Shown here: positions 1-16,583 of the stretch, piece after piece
Position numbering within the stretch: position 1 is the first letter of the stretch
How the letters are laid out: each line of letters begins with the position of its first letter
Origin: Symbiodinium sp. CCMP2592
Lineage: Eukaryota > Sar > Dinophyceae > Suessiales > Symbiodiniaceae
Direction: 5' to 3'
Assembly: GCA_905221615.1 (NCBI GenBank)
Contig: CAJNDT010006021.1
Location: 369,673 to 433,672 of the forward strand
Length of the DNA: 64,000 nucleotides
Position numbers and translations under genes: made by a program
The notes under the pieces: generated by a model
What the model was told of the DNA's origin: nothing
Seen by the model: the letters and a program-made list of their open reading frames with translations, nothing else
Databases searched by the model: none

Positions 1-54
1 AAACTGAGCACTTGGCTTCAAGCAGCTTCAGACTGTGTGCCCGGAGCCGAACGG

Positions 55-275
55 AAAAACTTAACTGAAAAAACCTAACTGCAAAACCAAAAAAGCCTAA
101 AAAACCTAAACTCGGGAAGTCCTTCAGAGAGATATCCATGACAAGACTCTCGAGATTTAGGGTTTTTAGGTTTTTTAGGTTTTTTTCAGTTAGGTTTTTT
201 CAGTTAGGTTTTTCCAGGTATGTTTTTTCAGCGAGGTTTTGTCGATTGGGTTTTTCAGTTAGGCTCCCTAAACCC
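55..275. repeat. Inverted pair of telomere-like A/T-rich repeats
   Basis: Bases 55-115 are built from AAAAACCTAA/AAAACTTAACTG words, and bases 155-275 from the complementary TTTAGGTTTTTT/CAGTTAGGTTTTT words. The two blocks are inverted relative to each other around a 40-bp spacer. They resemble degraded TTTAGGG telomeric DNA mixed with CAGTTAGG variants, so an interstitial telomere-like relic is one reading and simple-sequence expansion another. Confidence 0.5.
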
Positions 276-374
276 CCAAACCCTTGCCCGGGGCCCTTGA
301 TGAACAACTGTGTAACGACGTTGTCGACAGCGCGTAAATGAAGCCAACAAACGGTGGATCCATGGGGGGGGGCA

Positions 375-430
375 CCATATATATATATATAAGTATAAAT
401 ATAAATGTATATATATATATATATATGTAT
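375..430. repeat. TA-rich microsatellite
   Basis: Two runs of (TA)n flank a short TAAGTATAAATATAAATG interruption. No function is evident. Confidence 0.85.
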
Positions 431-2370
431 GCAACCGCCCAACCTGAGAATCACTGTTCACCAAGGCAGCCGGTACGACTCCACAGTGGATGACCCAATC
501 AATCCAAAGGCCGTCGATCTTTCCGCGGCAGCCAGTTGCGAGCAAATCGGGAACTGATTCGGTTTGCCCAGTAGCGGTGCGGCGTCCTCAAAGGTACTTG
601 TTGCGTGACCCGTCGTGACCCACAAGTTTCCAGCCAGAGCTGCAAGTGGTAAGGCACAGCAGTCTCCATTTCATGCATGAGTCTGCACAGACTCTCGCAG
701 GTTTTCTGCGTGTTCCGCGACTTTCAAGCCATTCCTCTCTACCTGGCGGAGATATCGGCGGCGTGAGTTTTTGGCAATGTAGGTTTTCTGGGCTGCCAGG
801 GCCCCTAGCTGTGAGACCCTGCCCGCAGTTTCGAGGTCGGTGTCTGAGGTATAGTTGGAATGTTTGTACTGGAATATTTGGCTTGGGCGATGCATCGCCC
901 AAGCTCCAACCAGACTTCTTCAGTCTTTCGCCAGGACTCATGTAAAAGCTGGTGGACATTTTCAGGCTACATAACTCAATTGTACTATGGAGGCCGTTTA
1001 TGGGTGCTTTCTTTTTGATGATGCTGCATGCTGGTGAAGGTGGATAAATTTTCCAAAAGAAAAAGGCAACGATGCCAGCAGAAATGAGCATGTTTCAAGC
1101 TGTCGACCTCGGAGCGCCGGCCGAAATTTCCCCAAGTTATAGCCGGGTTCGGATGCAACGGATCTAGCCATGTGACTTTGTGTCTTGCGCCACGCAGGCA
1201 AGGTTCGCACATGCTAACGCGCGATGCTTGTTTTCAGGTTGCACTCTGAAGTGTAAATCGGGGCGGACTGTGTAGTTGTTTCGCCGAATCCGGGCTATGG
1301 GAAAGGCTCTTCGAAACGCGAATAAACTCAGAGCACCGCCCGCAGACGCCCAGTGTCATGCAAGGCTCAGTTCAAGAGCAACCCAACCCTGGCTTAGTGT
1401 CGGCACACCCAAGTGCACGAGCTGCAGAGAATACGCAGGGTTTTGGCACAAGTTTCGCGCTTTGCACCGAATTTGGGATTTCAGCTTAATGTGGGATGCC
1501 AGCTTACGAATTTGCGTGTCAAGTTTCTTGCTTGGGGCTCAGGAGGTTCAGCGTTCACAATTCTCGGCAGCACTTCGCTCTTGAGTGAAAGCTCGCAGTT
1601 TCACCGCACCAGCTCAGGAAACCGGGGGGAGTTCCCGCACTTCCCGAACCTCGTACTTGCAGCACCCGAGTCCTCCTGGTCTGCAGATTTGAACTTGGGA
1701 CACCGCTCGCAGAGGATGGTAAGCCCCGCAGCCCTCGGAAAGTTTATCATGCTGGTGCTGAAGACTTATTCCCTCGCGTTTGCCATCATTTGAACGATGC
1801 GGTCGTTTGAGGGTGTAGTGCCTGACAGCAGCACAGACAGCCCGAAGCATGGTATGTAAAGTTCCCAGCTATACCACCAATGTATAGGCTCTTTAACTGA
1901 AACAGCCTCGACATCGATGGTGAAGTTTCGTGAGTCTCGAGCCATTCTGACATGCTGGATCACGGCGCAGCTGTCATGGCCACCCTCCAGACCCCAGGTG
2001 CAGAGTGCGCCCCCAAAGTTTGGCGTGACCTCCTGCAAAAATGAAGCCGAGAGAGATTGAACCGGGTTTAGACGTGCCGTAGGTCCTCGGCCGAGCCATA
2101 GTTGAGGATCCCAAGATGAAAGGGCTCCCAGACAAGTTGTTTGCCGCAGGCATCCAAGCCAGTAAGCCCCACATCTGACCCCAACATGCCCCCAGCTCAC
2201 TGTCAGTATCATTCACTGTACTTACTATGATTGCTGTTTACTGTTGGTATTATGGCAGGACTCCGCGTGCAGGACGAGGAGCACCAGGCAGGTGGGTGCT
2301 GTAGCCCTGATGGCGCCAGGCTTGAAGGGTGTTGGCCGGGATGTTACGCTTCAAGTAAGAAGGATAGATT

Positions 2371-2481
2371 TGGGAGTTTCCGAAAATTATGGGTACCTGA
2401 ATTTAGGGTTTAGGGTCGTTATAATAAGGATCCCACTATTTAGGGTACTGTAGTAGGGTCCCCTATTTTCGGAAACTCCCA
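2371..2481. mobile_element. Small palindromic MITE-like element
   Basis: TGGGAGTTTCCGAAAAT at 2371-2387 is repeated as its exact reverse complement at 2465-2481, giving 17-bp terminal inverted repeats around about 77 bp of internal sequence. The interior contains TTTAGGG telomere-like words and several GGATCCC/GGGTCCC-like words. The size and inverted ends fit a miniature inverted-repeat element. I do not see a clear target duplication, so a fixed hairpin of other origin remains possible. Confidence 0.5.
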
Positions 2482-3088
2482 TTTAAGATGGCATTTGCCA
2501 CTTAGCCAGGACAAGTCGAGCCGTTTTCGGAGTTTGGATATGTGCCGATCTGCCAACCCAGAGCATGACAACAGGCATGAAACCAAAACCATTGCAACGG
2601 TGCCGTTCCAGTTCGTCTGCCCGCCGCTGCATGATTTCCGAAGCTTTTAACACTCAGATGTTCGGCAAGTCCACACCGGTTCACTCCACGGGCGGATGCC
2701 CTGAAGCCACCAGCAACACCTGCAGCCCAGCCCAACCCCACCACTCACACATACTCCCTGACTCCCCGGAGCACAGCACCTGAAGCCAGAGCCGCCCTCG
2801 AGCTGAAGCATCGAGGATGTCCGTGGCCATGGTGCTTCACACTCATGCAGCTGCCAGGCGAAGACATGCCCAAACTCACCTTCGCTCCTTCTCAGTCGAG
2901 TTCGCTGGCAGCTGAAGGGTCGCGCTATACAAAGTCTGGGCGGCTGTGCCGGAAATTGGGGCTTTAGATCATTTGCATGGGCCCCCACATACGTCGGAAG
3001 ACGAGACTTAGAATGGCTTCGTACCCGAGGGTCTTATCTGATCTCACACACCATGTTTGCTATGTCTCGACATGCGACTTTAATGCAT

Positions 3089-3110
3089 CGCGTGGCCATT
3101 TTGGCTTAAG
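3089..3110 (+). other. Relic of the dinoflagellate spliced leader
   Basis: The 20 bases at 3091-3110 read CGTGGCCATTTTGGCTTAAG. They match the conserved dinoflagellate spliced leader (consensus ending in GTAGCCATTTTGGCTCAAG) except for G instead of A in the GTAGCC part and T instead of C in the final GCTCAAG. The base before the match is also changed. The leader is added to mRNAs by trans-splicing and is not normally next to genomic coding DNA, so its presence 33 bp before a long uninterrupted ORF indicates that a processed mRNA was reverse-transcribed and inserted here. Confidence 0.8.
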
Positions 3111-3143
3111 TGCTGTTATTCTGTTGCCCGCCCTCCCATCCCT

Positions 3144-4979
3144 ATGAGGCAGGATACTGATCCATTCTGGGCCCATGGCATGGGCTTTGGCCCTGTGCGG
3201 GCGAGGTCTTCTCACCTCAGCCTGCCCTGGGAGTCTGGCACTTTTTCTTTTCTGAGCACACAGCCTTCTTCTTTGAGCCAGTCTCTCGAGGAGCTGCTTC
3301 GAGCCCCTCTGCCTGTGCCTGTGCCGAAGCAGTGTTCTACTGTTAACACTGGTCTGCCTGCAAGCTCTTCTGTAGCTTCGTTGCCGACGTCTTTCCGTGC
3401 ACCTGGTCAGGCAAAAGGGTTTGGCTGGAGTTCGCAGGAGGAACGCACTAAGCGTGTGCAGGCGCTGTGTAAGTGGTCCAACCTGCTGAAGCTGGCGCCT
3501 GAGCTGTTCTGCCTGGCGACTGTGGAGAGGTTGCCTACTGAAGGCGATGAGTCTGTGGTGGAGCATCTTGATGTTCTGTTCAGCAAGAAGAGCACTAACA
3601 CGCTGTTAACTCGGGCCTCTCCTTTGACCAGGTTTGTCTTGTGGAGACGGCGTACATGTCCCGAGGATGTGACATCCGAGAGCGTTGTGTGGCTGCACTG
3701 TCGCTGGCTTCAAGGTGTTGCTGCTGCGTCCAGCATCGACTCCTTCGTGAGCAGTCTGAACTTTGTGCACGGCACTTTGGGCCTACGTGTGTCTGTGCAG
3801 GAGCTGCTGTCTGCTCGGGTGCGTGGCCTTGCCCATGCACATCTGCGCACTAAGGAGGAAGTGGCTCAGGCCTCTGCTCTGACTGTTGCTCAACTCAGGT
3901 GGCTGGAGTACTACGCTGCTACTGCTGACGACCTCTACGAGAGACTGGTGGCTTCAACTCTCTGCTTTATGGTCTTTGCCCGGGCGCGCCGCAGTGATGT
4001 TGCGCGCGCCACTCACATTGAGTTTGACCTATACCCGGATGGGCTGGATGGCTTCGTTGAGTGCAGAGTGAAGAACCCCAAGCAAGCAAGAGCATGTAGC
4101 AAGAGAAATCTGTTCATGCCGCTGACTGCTCTTTTCAGTGGCGTGTCTGACATCCCCTGGGGCGCCACTTTCCTGGCTGTTCGTGAGGCAAACCGCTTGG
4201 AGTCAAATGGTGCACTTGACCACCCTCTGCTTCCTGGGCTCACTGCTGCTGGTTTGTGGTTGCAGGAGTGTGTAAGCAGCAGTCAGCTTACTCAGTGGCT
4301 CCGCTGCATCCTGGCGAAGGCCCCTGATGCTGACCTGGCGGCCATTGCTGCGGTGCGAAGTCACAGCTGTAAGGCCACCCTGCTGAGCTGGTGTGCTAAG
4401 GCTGGTTTGACTGACAAGACCCTGACTTTCCTGGGTTACCACAGCCACGGCGTCAACATGTCGAATGTTGGTTATCGCAGAGACGCTCTTGCTGGTCCTT
4501 TGCGTGAGCTGTGGCAGGTCGTGTCTTCGGTGAAGACGGGCAAGTTCGCCCCAGACGTCACTCGCAGCGGTCGCTGGCAGGAACCGGGTAGTCCTGTGAG
4601 CTCGGCTTCCGCTTCGCTGGTTTCTTCGCCACCCAGCAGTGCGGAGCGCAAGTCTTCTGCGGCTGCTGCCTCTGCTGCTGCTGCCGCTGCTGCGACCAGC
4701 AGCTCTAGTGGCTCTTCTGAGGCTTCCTGTGACAGTGATGATGGTGCTGATCAGCTTGTGGCGGCTGCCCCCCACTTTGTGGAGAACATCCTTGGTCTTG
4801 GGGGCTACGCTGTGGCTGGGAATAAGAAGAACAAGTTGCTGCACATTGTGAAGCAGAAGACAGGGCGCCTCCTGTGCGGTCGCCTGCTGTCTGACTCCTT
4901 TGAGGTCGCTTCTGCTACTGACGCGGGTGATAGTCGTTTTTGTCGTACTTGTAAAACTTGTGCACTTGCCTGCGTTTAG
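3144..4979 (+). CDS. Tyrosine recombinase-like protein (retrocopy)
   Basis: An uninterrupted 611-codon frame. The C-terminal catalytic region of a tyrosine recombinase can be traced: an arginine in the ARRSDVARA segment (R282/R283), H407-S-C-K410 in place of the usual H-x-x-R, a second histidine in GYH (H433), and the candidate nucleophile Y444 in the GYRRD segment. Residues from about 210 to 280 would correspond to the helical core-binding domain. An Ala/Ser-rich low-complexity tract covers about 490-535, and the tail is short and Cys-containing. Such recombinases cut and rejoin DNA through a phosphotyrosine and occur in Crypton and DIRS-type elements; I see no reverse transcriptase or terminal repeats next to this copy. 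The start is chosen because it follows the spliced-leader relic by 33 bp, like a normal short 5' UTR. The frame shows no lesion, so it is young or maintained. The lysine in place of arginine may weaken catalysis. Confidence 0.75.
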   Translation: MRQDTDPFWAHGMGFGPVRARSSHLSLPWESGTFSFLSTQPSSLSQSLEELLRAPLPVPVPKQCSTVNTGLPASSSVASLPTSFRAPGQAKGFGWSSQEERTKRVQALCKWSNLLKLAPELFCLATVERLPTEGDESVVEHLDVLFSKKSTNTLLTRASPLTRFVLWRRRTCPEDVTSESVVWLHCRWLQGVAAASSIDSFVSSLNFVHGTLGLRVSVQELLSARVRGLAHAHLRTKEEVAQASALTVAQLRWLEYYAATADDLYERLVASTLCFMVFARARRSDVARATHIEFDLYPDGLDGFVECRVKNPKQARACSKRNLFMPLTALFSGVSDIPWGATFLAVREANRLESNGALDHPLLPGLTAAGLWLQECVSSSQLTQWLRCILAKAPDADLAAIAAVRSHSCKATLLSWCAKAGLTDKTLTFLGYHSHGVNMSNVGYRRDALAGPLRELWQVVSSVKTGKFAPDVTRSGRWQEPGSPVSSASASLVSSPPSSAERKSSAAAASAAAAAAATSSSSGSSEASCDSDDGADQLVAAAPHFVENILGLGGYAVAGNKKNKLLHIVKQKTGRLLCGRLLSDSFEVASATDAGDSRFCRTCKTCALACV

Positions 4980-12989
<8,010 letters not shown>

Positions 12990-13300
12990 CAAGTGTGCTT
13001 CACAACGGCATTCCCTATGGGCGCCGTGTCTCCCAGAGGTAGCTCTGGCACTGACTTTCCCGATTGACTGTATAAGCATTGGATGACTTTCCCTGATTCT
13101 ATATCCGTGCTTGCAAGCTGACTTTCTCAGTGAGTCTTTACCAAATGCCTGTACCGAAACCTGAATGCTGACTTTCCCACTGACTTTCTATGATCTGATT
13201 GACTTTCCCGAATCTGACTTCACCGCTGACTTGTCGCAGGTCTTCGGCTACAAGTTGAGTACATGAGCTGTACTTTTGGGTAGTTGCTGATCAGTTTGCC

Positions 13301-14998
13301 ATGGATGCCTCAGGAAAGAGACGCAGTACCCGCACATCAATTCCCCCCCCTCCTCCCCCACCTCTCCCTCCACCCTCCTCCTCCCCCCTTCCCCCTTTGC
13401 CCCCCCCTCCCCTCCCCGCTTCTGCCCCTCCCCCCTCCCGTGGTACCACGGCGAAGTGGATTCCACCCCCCCCTCCCCTTCCCCCTCCCGCCTTCCCTCC
13501 CCCACCCCCCACTCATGCAGTTTGCCCGGCGCCTGCTCCATCTTCTTCTTTGCCGATCCCTTCTGCATCCAATGTTGGTTTGGGAACAGCAGATGTAGCT
13601 CCTACCTTGATTGCTGCACGTGCTGTAAATGATCGGCCTGTTCCACAGCAAGAGGTTCCACCAGCAATCACTCTTCATGCAGATGGCGCAGGTTTCCGTT
13701 TGTCGTTTCGTTCGGTGGCCGATTTTGCTGAATACTCAGCGATCATGTCGGCAAACTTGACACATGTCCGAGGCCACAGAGATGTGTATGCTGGCCTTAA
13801 CAATTTGCTCGACATTCAGCAGACTGTTGTTTCTCAACAGAATCAGTCAACAGCATCTGGTCAGAGCCAGCAGTCAGCCCTCACATATCAAACGGATGAC
13901 TCATCCCAGCCATCAAAGCGACTTCGGCAAGTCCATGGAAGCGGAGTTTCTCTTGTTGCAGATCCTAACAGCATTCGACTTCGTGCAATTTGTGATCAGA
14001 TTCCTGGTACTCATGCAGATCGTGTAGGGTGGCAGCTCAGTGCGGACCAGACTTACGTCTTTCGAGTTAAACCCTTGCAAGATTCGTATGAGCATTTTGA
14101 GAATCGATCTCTTCTCAAAGGGCATGTGGAAGTTGAGTGGGAGCAAGATTCAAACTTCTTCGTGATTCCTGAACTTCGTGGGTTGGAAGTGCGCGATGAA
14201 GAAGCGAAGCTGATACGTGTGTACTCAGCTAGCTTCAATTGGGTCGCATTATACCCCATGTTTACTGCTCTACGTCACTTGATCAGTTCCAGCCCTGGCC
14301 GTATGAAATCGGCATGTGAGATTTCGAGAAAGATACAGGCCAATCTTGAGTTGCAGGTTCCCAGCTCTTTGATGCAAAGCACTGCGGACTATCTGATCAG
14401 CCTGTTAGGTCTTCCTTCCCAGTCTGTCAATTCGACGGCATTGAAGTATGTTTCTCAGGCAATTGCAGCAGCCGACCAAGCTGCAAACATTCACTCTGTG
14501 GAGCTTCGTTCTTTGTCGAGTTCGTGCAAGTGCTTGAGCATCCACTTCACCCACTTTGAGAGGACCATGATCAGGTCGCATACTTCTGCAGCAGGGATTG
14601 CTCGTTCGCCGGTTGCACACAACACAACAGTGGCCGGGGCTGCATCTATCCTCCTTGAGGGAACGATCCGACCATCGTATTGGGATGCTAGTGACAGCAA
14701 GTGGTCCCCACCAGTTTCCTTCTATGCTAGGGCTCATACTTCAGATGCAGAACAAGCACAAGAGGCAGCGTCCAAGTACGGTGGCATTCTGAGTGAGCGT
14801 CCGGTGTGCATTTTCGGATCTGCATTTAATCGTCAAGGGTCCCTCACGCCTCCCCATTCAAGGATCCCCATGGGAGGAGTTGAGGGTGACCATTCCTGCA
14901 GTTACATTCGTGACGTTGCCCGTGCCAAAGATGGCAGATGGGTCTTTCGCTCCTCATGTTTCATCCCGGAAGCGCTTCTTGTCTTTTGGAGGGTCTGA
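13301..14998 (+). CDS. Element ORF1: proline-rich N-terminus, unknown C-terminal domain
   Basis: 565 codons. The start ATG lies in GCCATGG, and a TAG that could serve as a splice acceptor is 17 bases upstream. Residues 1-12 are basic, about 14-75 are almost pure poly-proline broken by Leu/Ser/Ala, about 95-160 include a Gln/Ser-rich stretch and a KRLR basic patch, and the rest looks globular. The last 130 residues hold a VAHNTT...GTIRP...SFYA pattern that faintly recalls the start of ADP-ribosyltransferase-fold domains; this is too weak for a call. As first ORF of a retroelement with a proline-rich, basic N-terminus it could be a nucleoprotein or capsid-like protein, but that is inference from position only. 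No family recognised. Confidence 0.75.
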   Translation: MDASGKRRSTRTSIPPPPPPPLPPPSSSPLPPLPPPPLPASAPPPSRGTTAKWIPPPPPLPPPAFPPPPPTHAVCPAPAPSSSLPIPSASNVGLGTADVAPTLIAARAVNDRPVPQQEVPPAITLHADGAGFRLSFRSVADFAEYSAIMSANLTHVRGHRDVYAGLNNLLDIQQTVVSQQNQSTASGQSQQSALTYQTDDSSQPSKRLRQVHGSGVSLVADPNSIRLRAICDQIPGTHADRVGWQLSADQTYVFRVKPLQDSYEHFENRSLLKGHVEVEWEQDSNFFVIPELRGLEVRDEEAKLIRVYSASFNWVALYPMFTALRHLISSSPGRMKSACEISRKIQANLELQVPSSLMQSTADYLISLLGLPSQSVNSTALKYVSQAIAAADQAANIHSVELRSLSSSCKCLSIHFTHFERTMIRSHTSAAGIARSPVAHNTTVAGAASILLEGTIRPSYWDASDSKWSPPVSFYARAHTSDAEQAQEAASKYGGILSERPVCIFGSAFNRQGSLTPPHSRIPMGGVEGDHSCSYIRDVARAKDGRWVFRSSCFIPEALLVFWRV

Positions 14999-15118
14999 GT
15001 GCAGCATGCTGCTTTGACCAGCCACGTTCTCAAGTCTCTTCCGTTGTCAATTGCTTTGTACGCATACATGTGTCGAAAACATGCCAGTTAAGATTGTGAG
15101 ATGTGCCAGCAAGAGATA

Positions 15119-15222
15119 TGCAAGTGTGCTGCAAGTGAAGTGTCAGCGGTAGTGCAAGGGTGTGCGTCAGAGGTGCAAGAGAGGAGCAAGTGTGGTGCAA
15201 GAGTTGTGCAAGCGATGTGCAA
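15119..15222 (+). promoter_or_regulatory. TGCAAG cluster between ORF1 and ORF2
   Basis: Seven TGCAAG hexamers in about 100 bases, most in the context RYGTGCAAGNG. Similar clusters occur between ORF6 and ORF7, between ORF8 and ORF9, and after ORF9, always in non-coding gaps. The placement suggests a signal for making or processing separate mRNAs (promoter, trans-splicing or 3'-end signal). Function is inferred. Confidence 0.6.
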
Positions 15223-15332
15223 GTGCTGCAGTTTGAGAACAACTTGAGCAGGTTTGTTCAACTACGGAGCCTTTTGATTCGAAGTGTCCTTAGCGATCCC
15301 GTGGACTTAGCTTTGTCGATAGTTCTGAAACC

Positions 15333-16499
15333 ATGGCATGGAATGGACAGTGGGACACCAACACAGGGTACGGGAGATCCCAACAATCGTGGGGTCAGCA
15401 TCGCTATCAGCCGTATAGCTCGGGAAGTTGGAATGATCCCAACCTCTCCAATTCTGCCCCTGCTAGTCAGCCACCTCCCCTACCTCCGCCTCCACTTTCT
15501 TCGGCACCTTCATCATCGCCGTCTACTCCCATGCCACTTCATCAAGGTCCTGGTCTTGCTCCTGCACTACCGAATGGATGGGCGTCAGATCGTGATGATT
15601 ATGACTCAACGGTGCTTCACGGGTTGTCTTTTCGTAAGTACATCGAAGCCACCCCGTGGTCGCGAAAGAAAGGGATCGCAGGGAAAGATCCACTCAGCAT
15701 TCCTGTTCAGGAATTCCTGTTTCATGGAGTTTCAGATTGGCGTCTTCGAGCATTAAGTCATGGCAAGTTTTTCAGTGTTGTGCCAGTTGCTACAGTTGCT
15801 GAAGCAGTGTTCATGTCGCAAGTGACGAAGAACCTTCGAGATCGCAAAGTTGACATCGATGCAGTTGCTACGCAACTTTTTCAGGCCGCTAATCCATCTA
15901 CAATCATTCCCAACAAGAACACGGATTGTGCAGTCCTGTTTCAGCCGCTGGTTGACAAGATCGTTCAGCTCATGTTTGACAACATGCCGGTGCCCACAGG
16001 CGTTGACCAATCTCAGAAGTTCCTTCAAGTTTCGGAAGAGCTCAATCGCCGTCGTGAACAATTGCAAGCCGCAGGACTTCCCGTTACCCCCACGAAATCC
16101 GCTTCGAAAACACAGCTCCCGGTTGCTTCGCAATCTAGTGCTCCTTGTCTACAATCCGGGACACCACCGAAGACTTGGGAGAGTGACCTCAAGAGTAAGA
16201 TCGACAGTGTTCCTGCTGAAGCCTTGAACGATCCCAAAGCCCGACTAAAGGGATCAGGAGAGGGGGACGTCGACAAGTGGATCCAGAGCTTCAAACGACC
16301 CCTAGGCAAGCGTTTTGCAGAATTTCAAGAGCACATTGTGTCTGTCTCCAAGCTTGTGCAGATCAACTATGGAGGCAAGGAGAAAGCCAAACTGCAAGAA
16401 CTTGCAGTCAAATTCGGGATCTCGGCGACTTTTGCATCTAGGATGGGCATCAAGAGTCTCTCTACGTGCATTGCAGCGGCAGCTTTTCAAGTTGTCTGA
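15333..16499 (+). CDS. Element ORF2: Gln/Gly/Tyr- and proline-rich N-terminus, unknown function
   Basis: 388 codons starting in ACCATGG, with a TAG 10 bases upstream. Residues 1-35 are rich in Gln, Gly, Tyr, Trp and Ser (prion-like or RNA-binding texture). About 45-80 are Pro/Ser-rich, about 100-235 look globular and helical, about 250-290 are a Ser/Thr/Pro/Gln linker, and about 305-388 form a Lys-rich helical region ending in Ala-rich helices. It lies only 84 bp before ORF3 with no TGCAAG cluster between them, so ORF2, ORF3 and ORF4 may share one transcript. A nucleic-acid-binding role is plausible from composition, not from homology. Confidence 0.75.
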   Translation: MAWNGQWDTNTGYGRSQQSWGQHRYQPYSSGSWNDPNLSNSAPASQPPPLPPPPLSSAPSSSPSTPMPLHQGPGLAPALPNGWASDRDDYDSTVLHGLSFRKYIEATPWSRKKGIAGKDPLSIPVQEFLFHGVSDWRLRALSHGKFFSVVPVATVAEAVFMSQVTKNLRDRKVDIDAVATQLFQAANPSTIIPNKNTDCAVLFQPLVDKIVQLMFDNMPVPTGVDQSQKFLQVSEELNRRREQLQAAGLPVTPTKSASKTQLPVASQSSAPCLQSGTPPKTWESDLKSKIDSVPAEALNDPKARLKGSGEGDVDKWIQSFKRPLGKRFAEFQEHIVSVSKLVQINYGGKEKAKLQELAVKFGISATFASRMGIKSLSTCIAAAAFQVV

Positions 16500-16583
16500 A
16501 TTGCACACAGCCTTGCTTCCAAACAATTCTCCGCAAAGGAGATTCGGTCAGCACATGCTCTTATTACAGAGATTGGCAAGTTC

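Larger units (their letters stand above)
1..2370. other. Gene-poor repeat-bearing stretch
   Basis: I see no gene here that I can support. The first 300 bases hold A/T-rich telomere-like words (AAACCTAA, then TTTAGGTTTT in the opposite sense), followed by a TA microsatellite at about 375-430. The reverse frame around 1766-2212 is open for 148 codons, but nothing in it is recognisable and open frames of this size are common by chance at this base composition. Confidence 0.5.

Noticed and set aside
1-300. Chromosome end (true telomere)
   Set aside because: The TTTAGGG-like words are degenerate, inverted and followed by ordinary sequence on both sides of the block.
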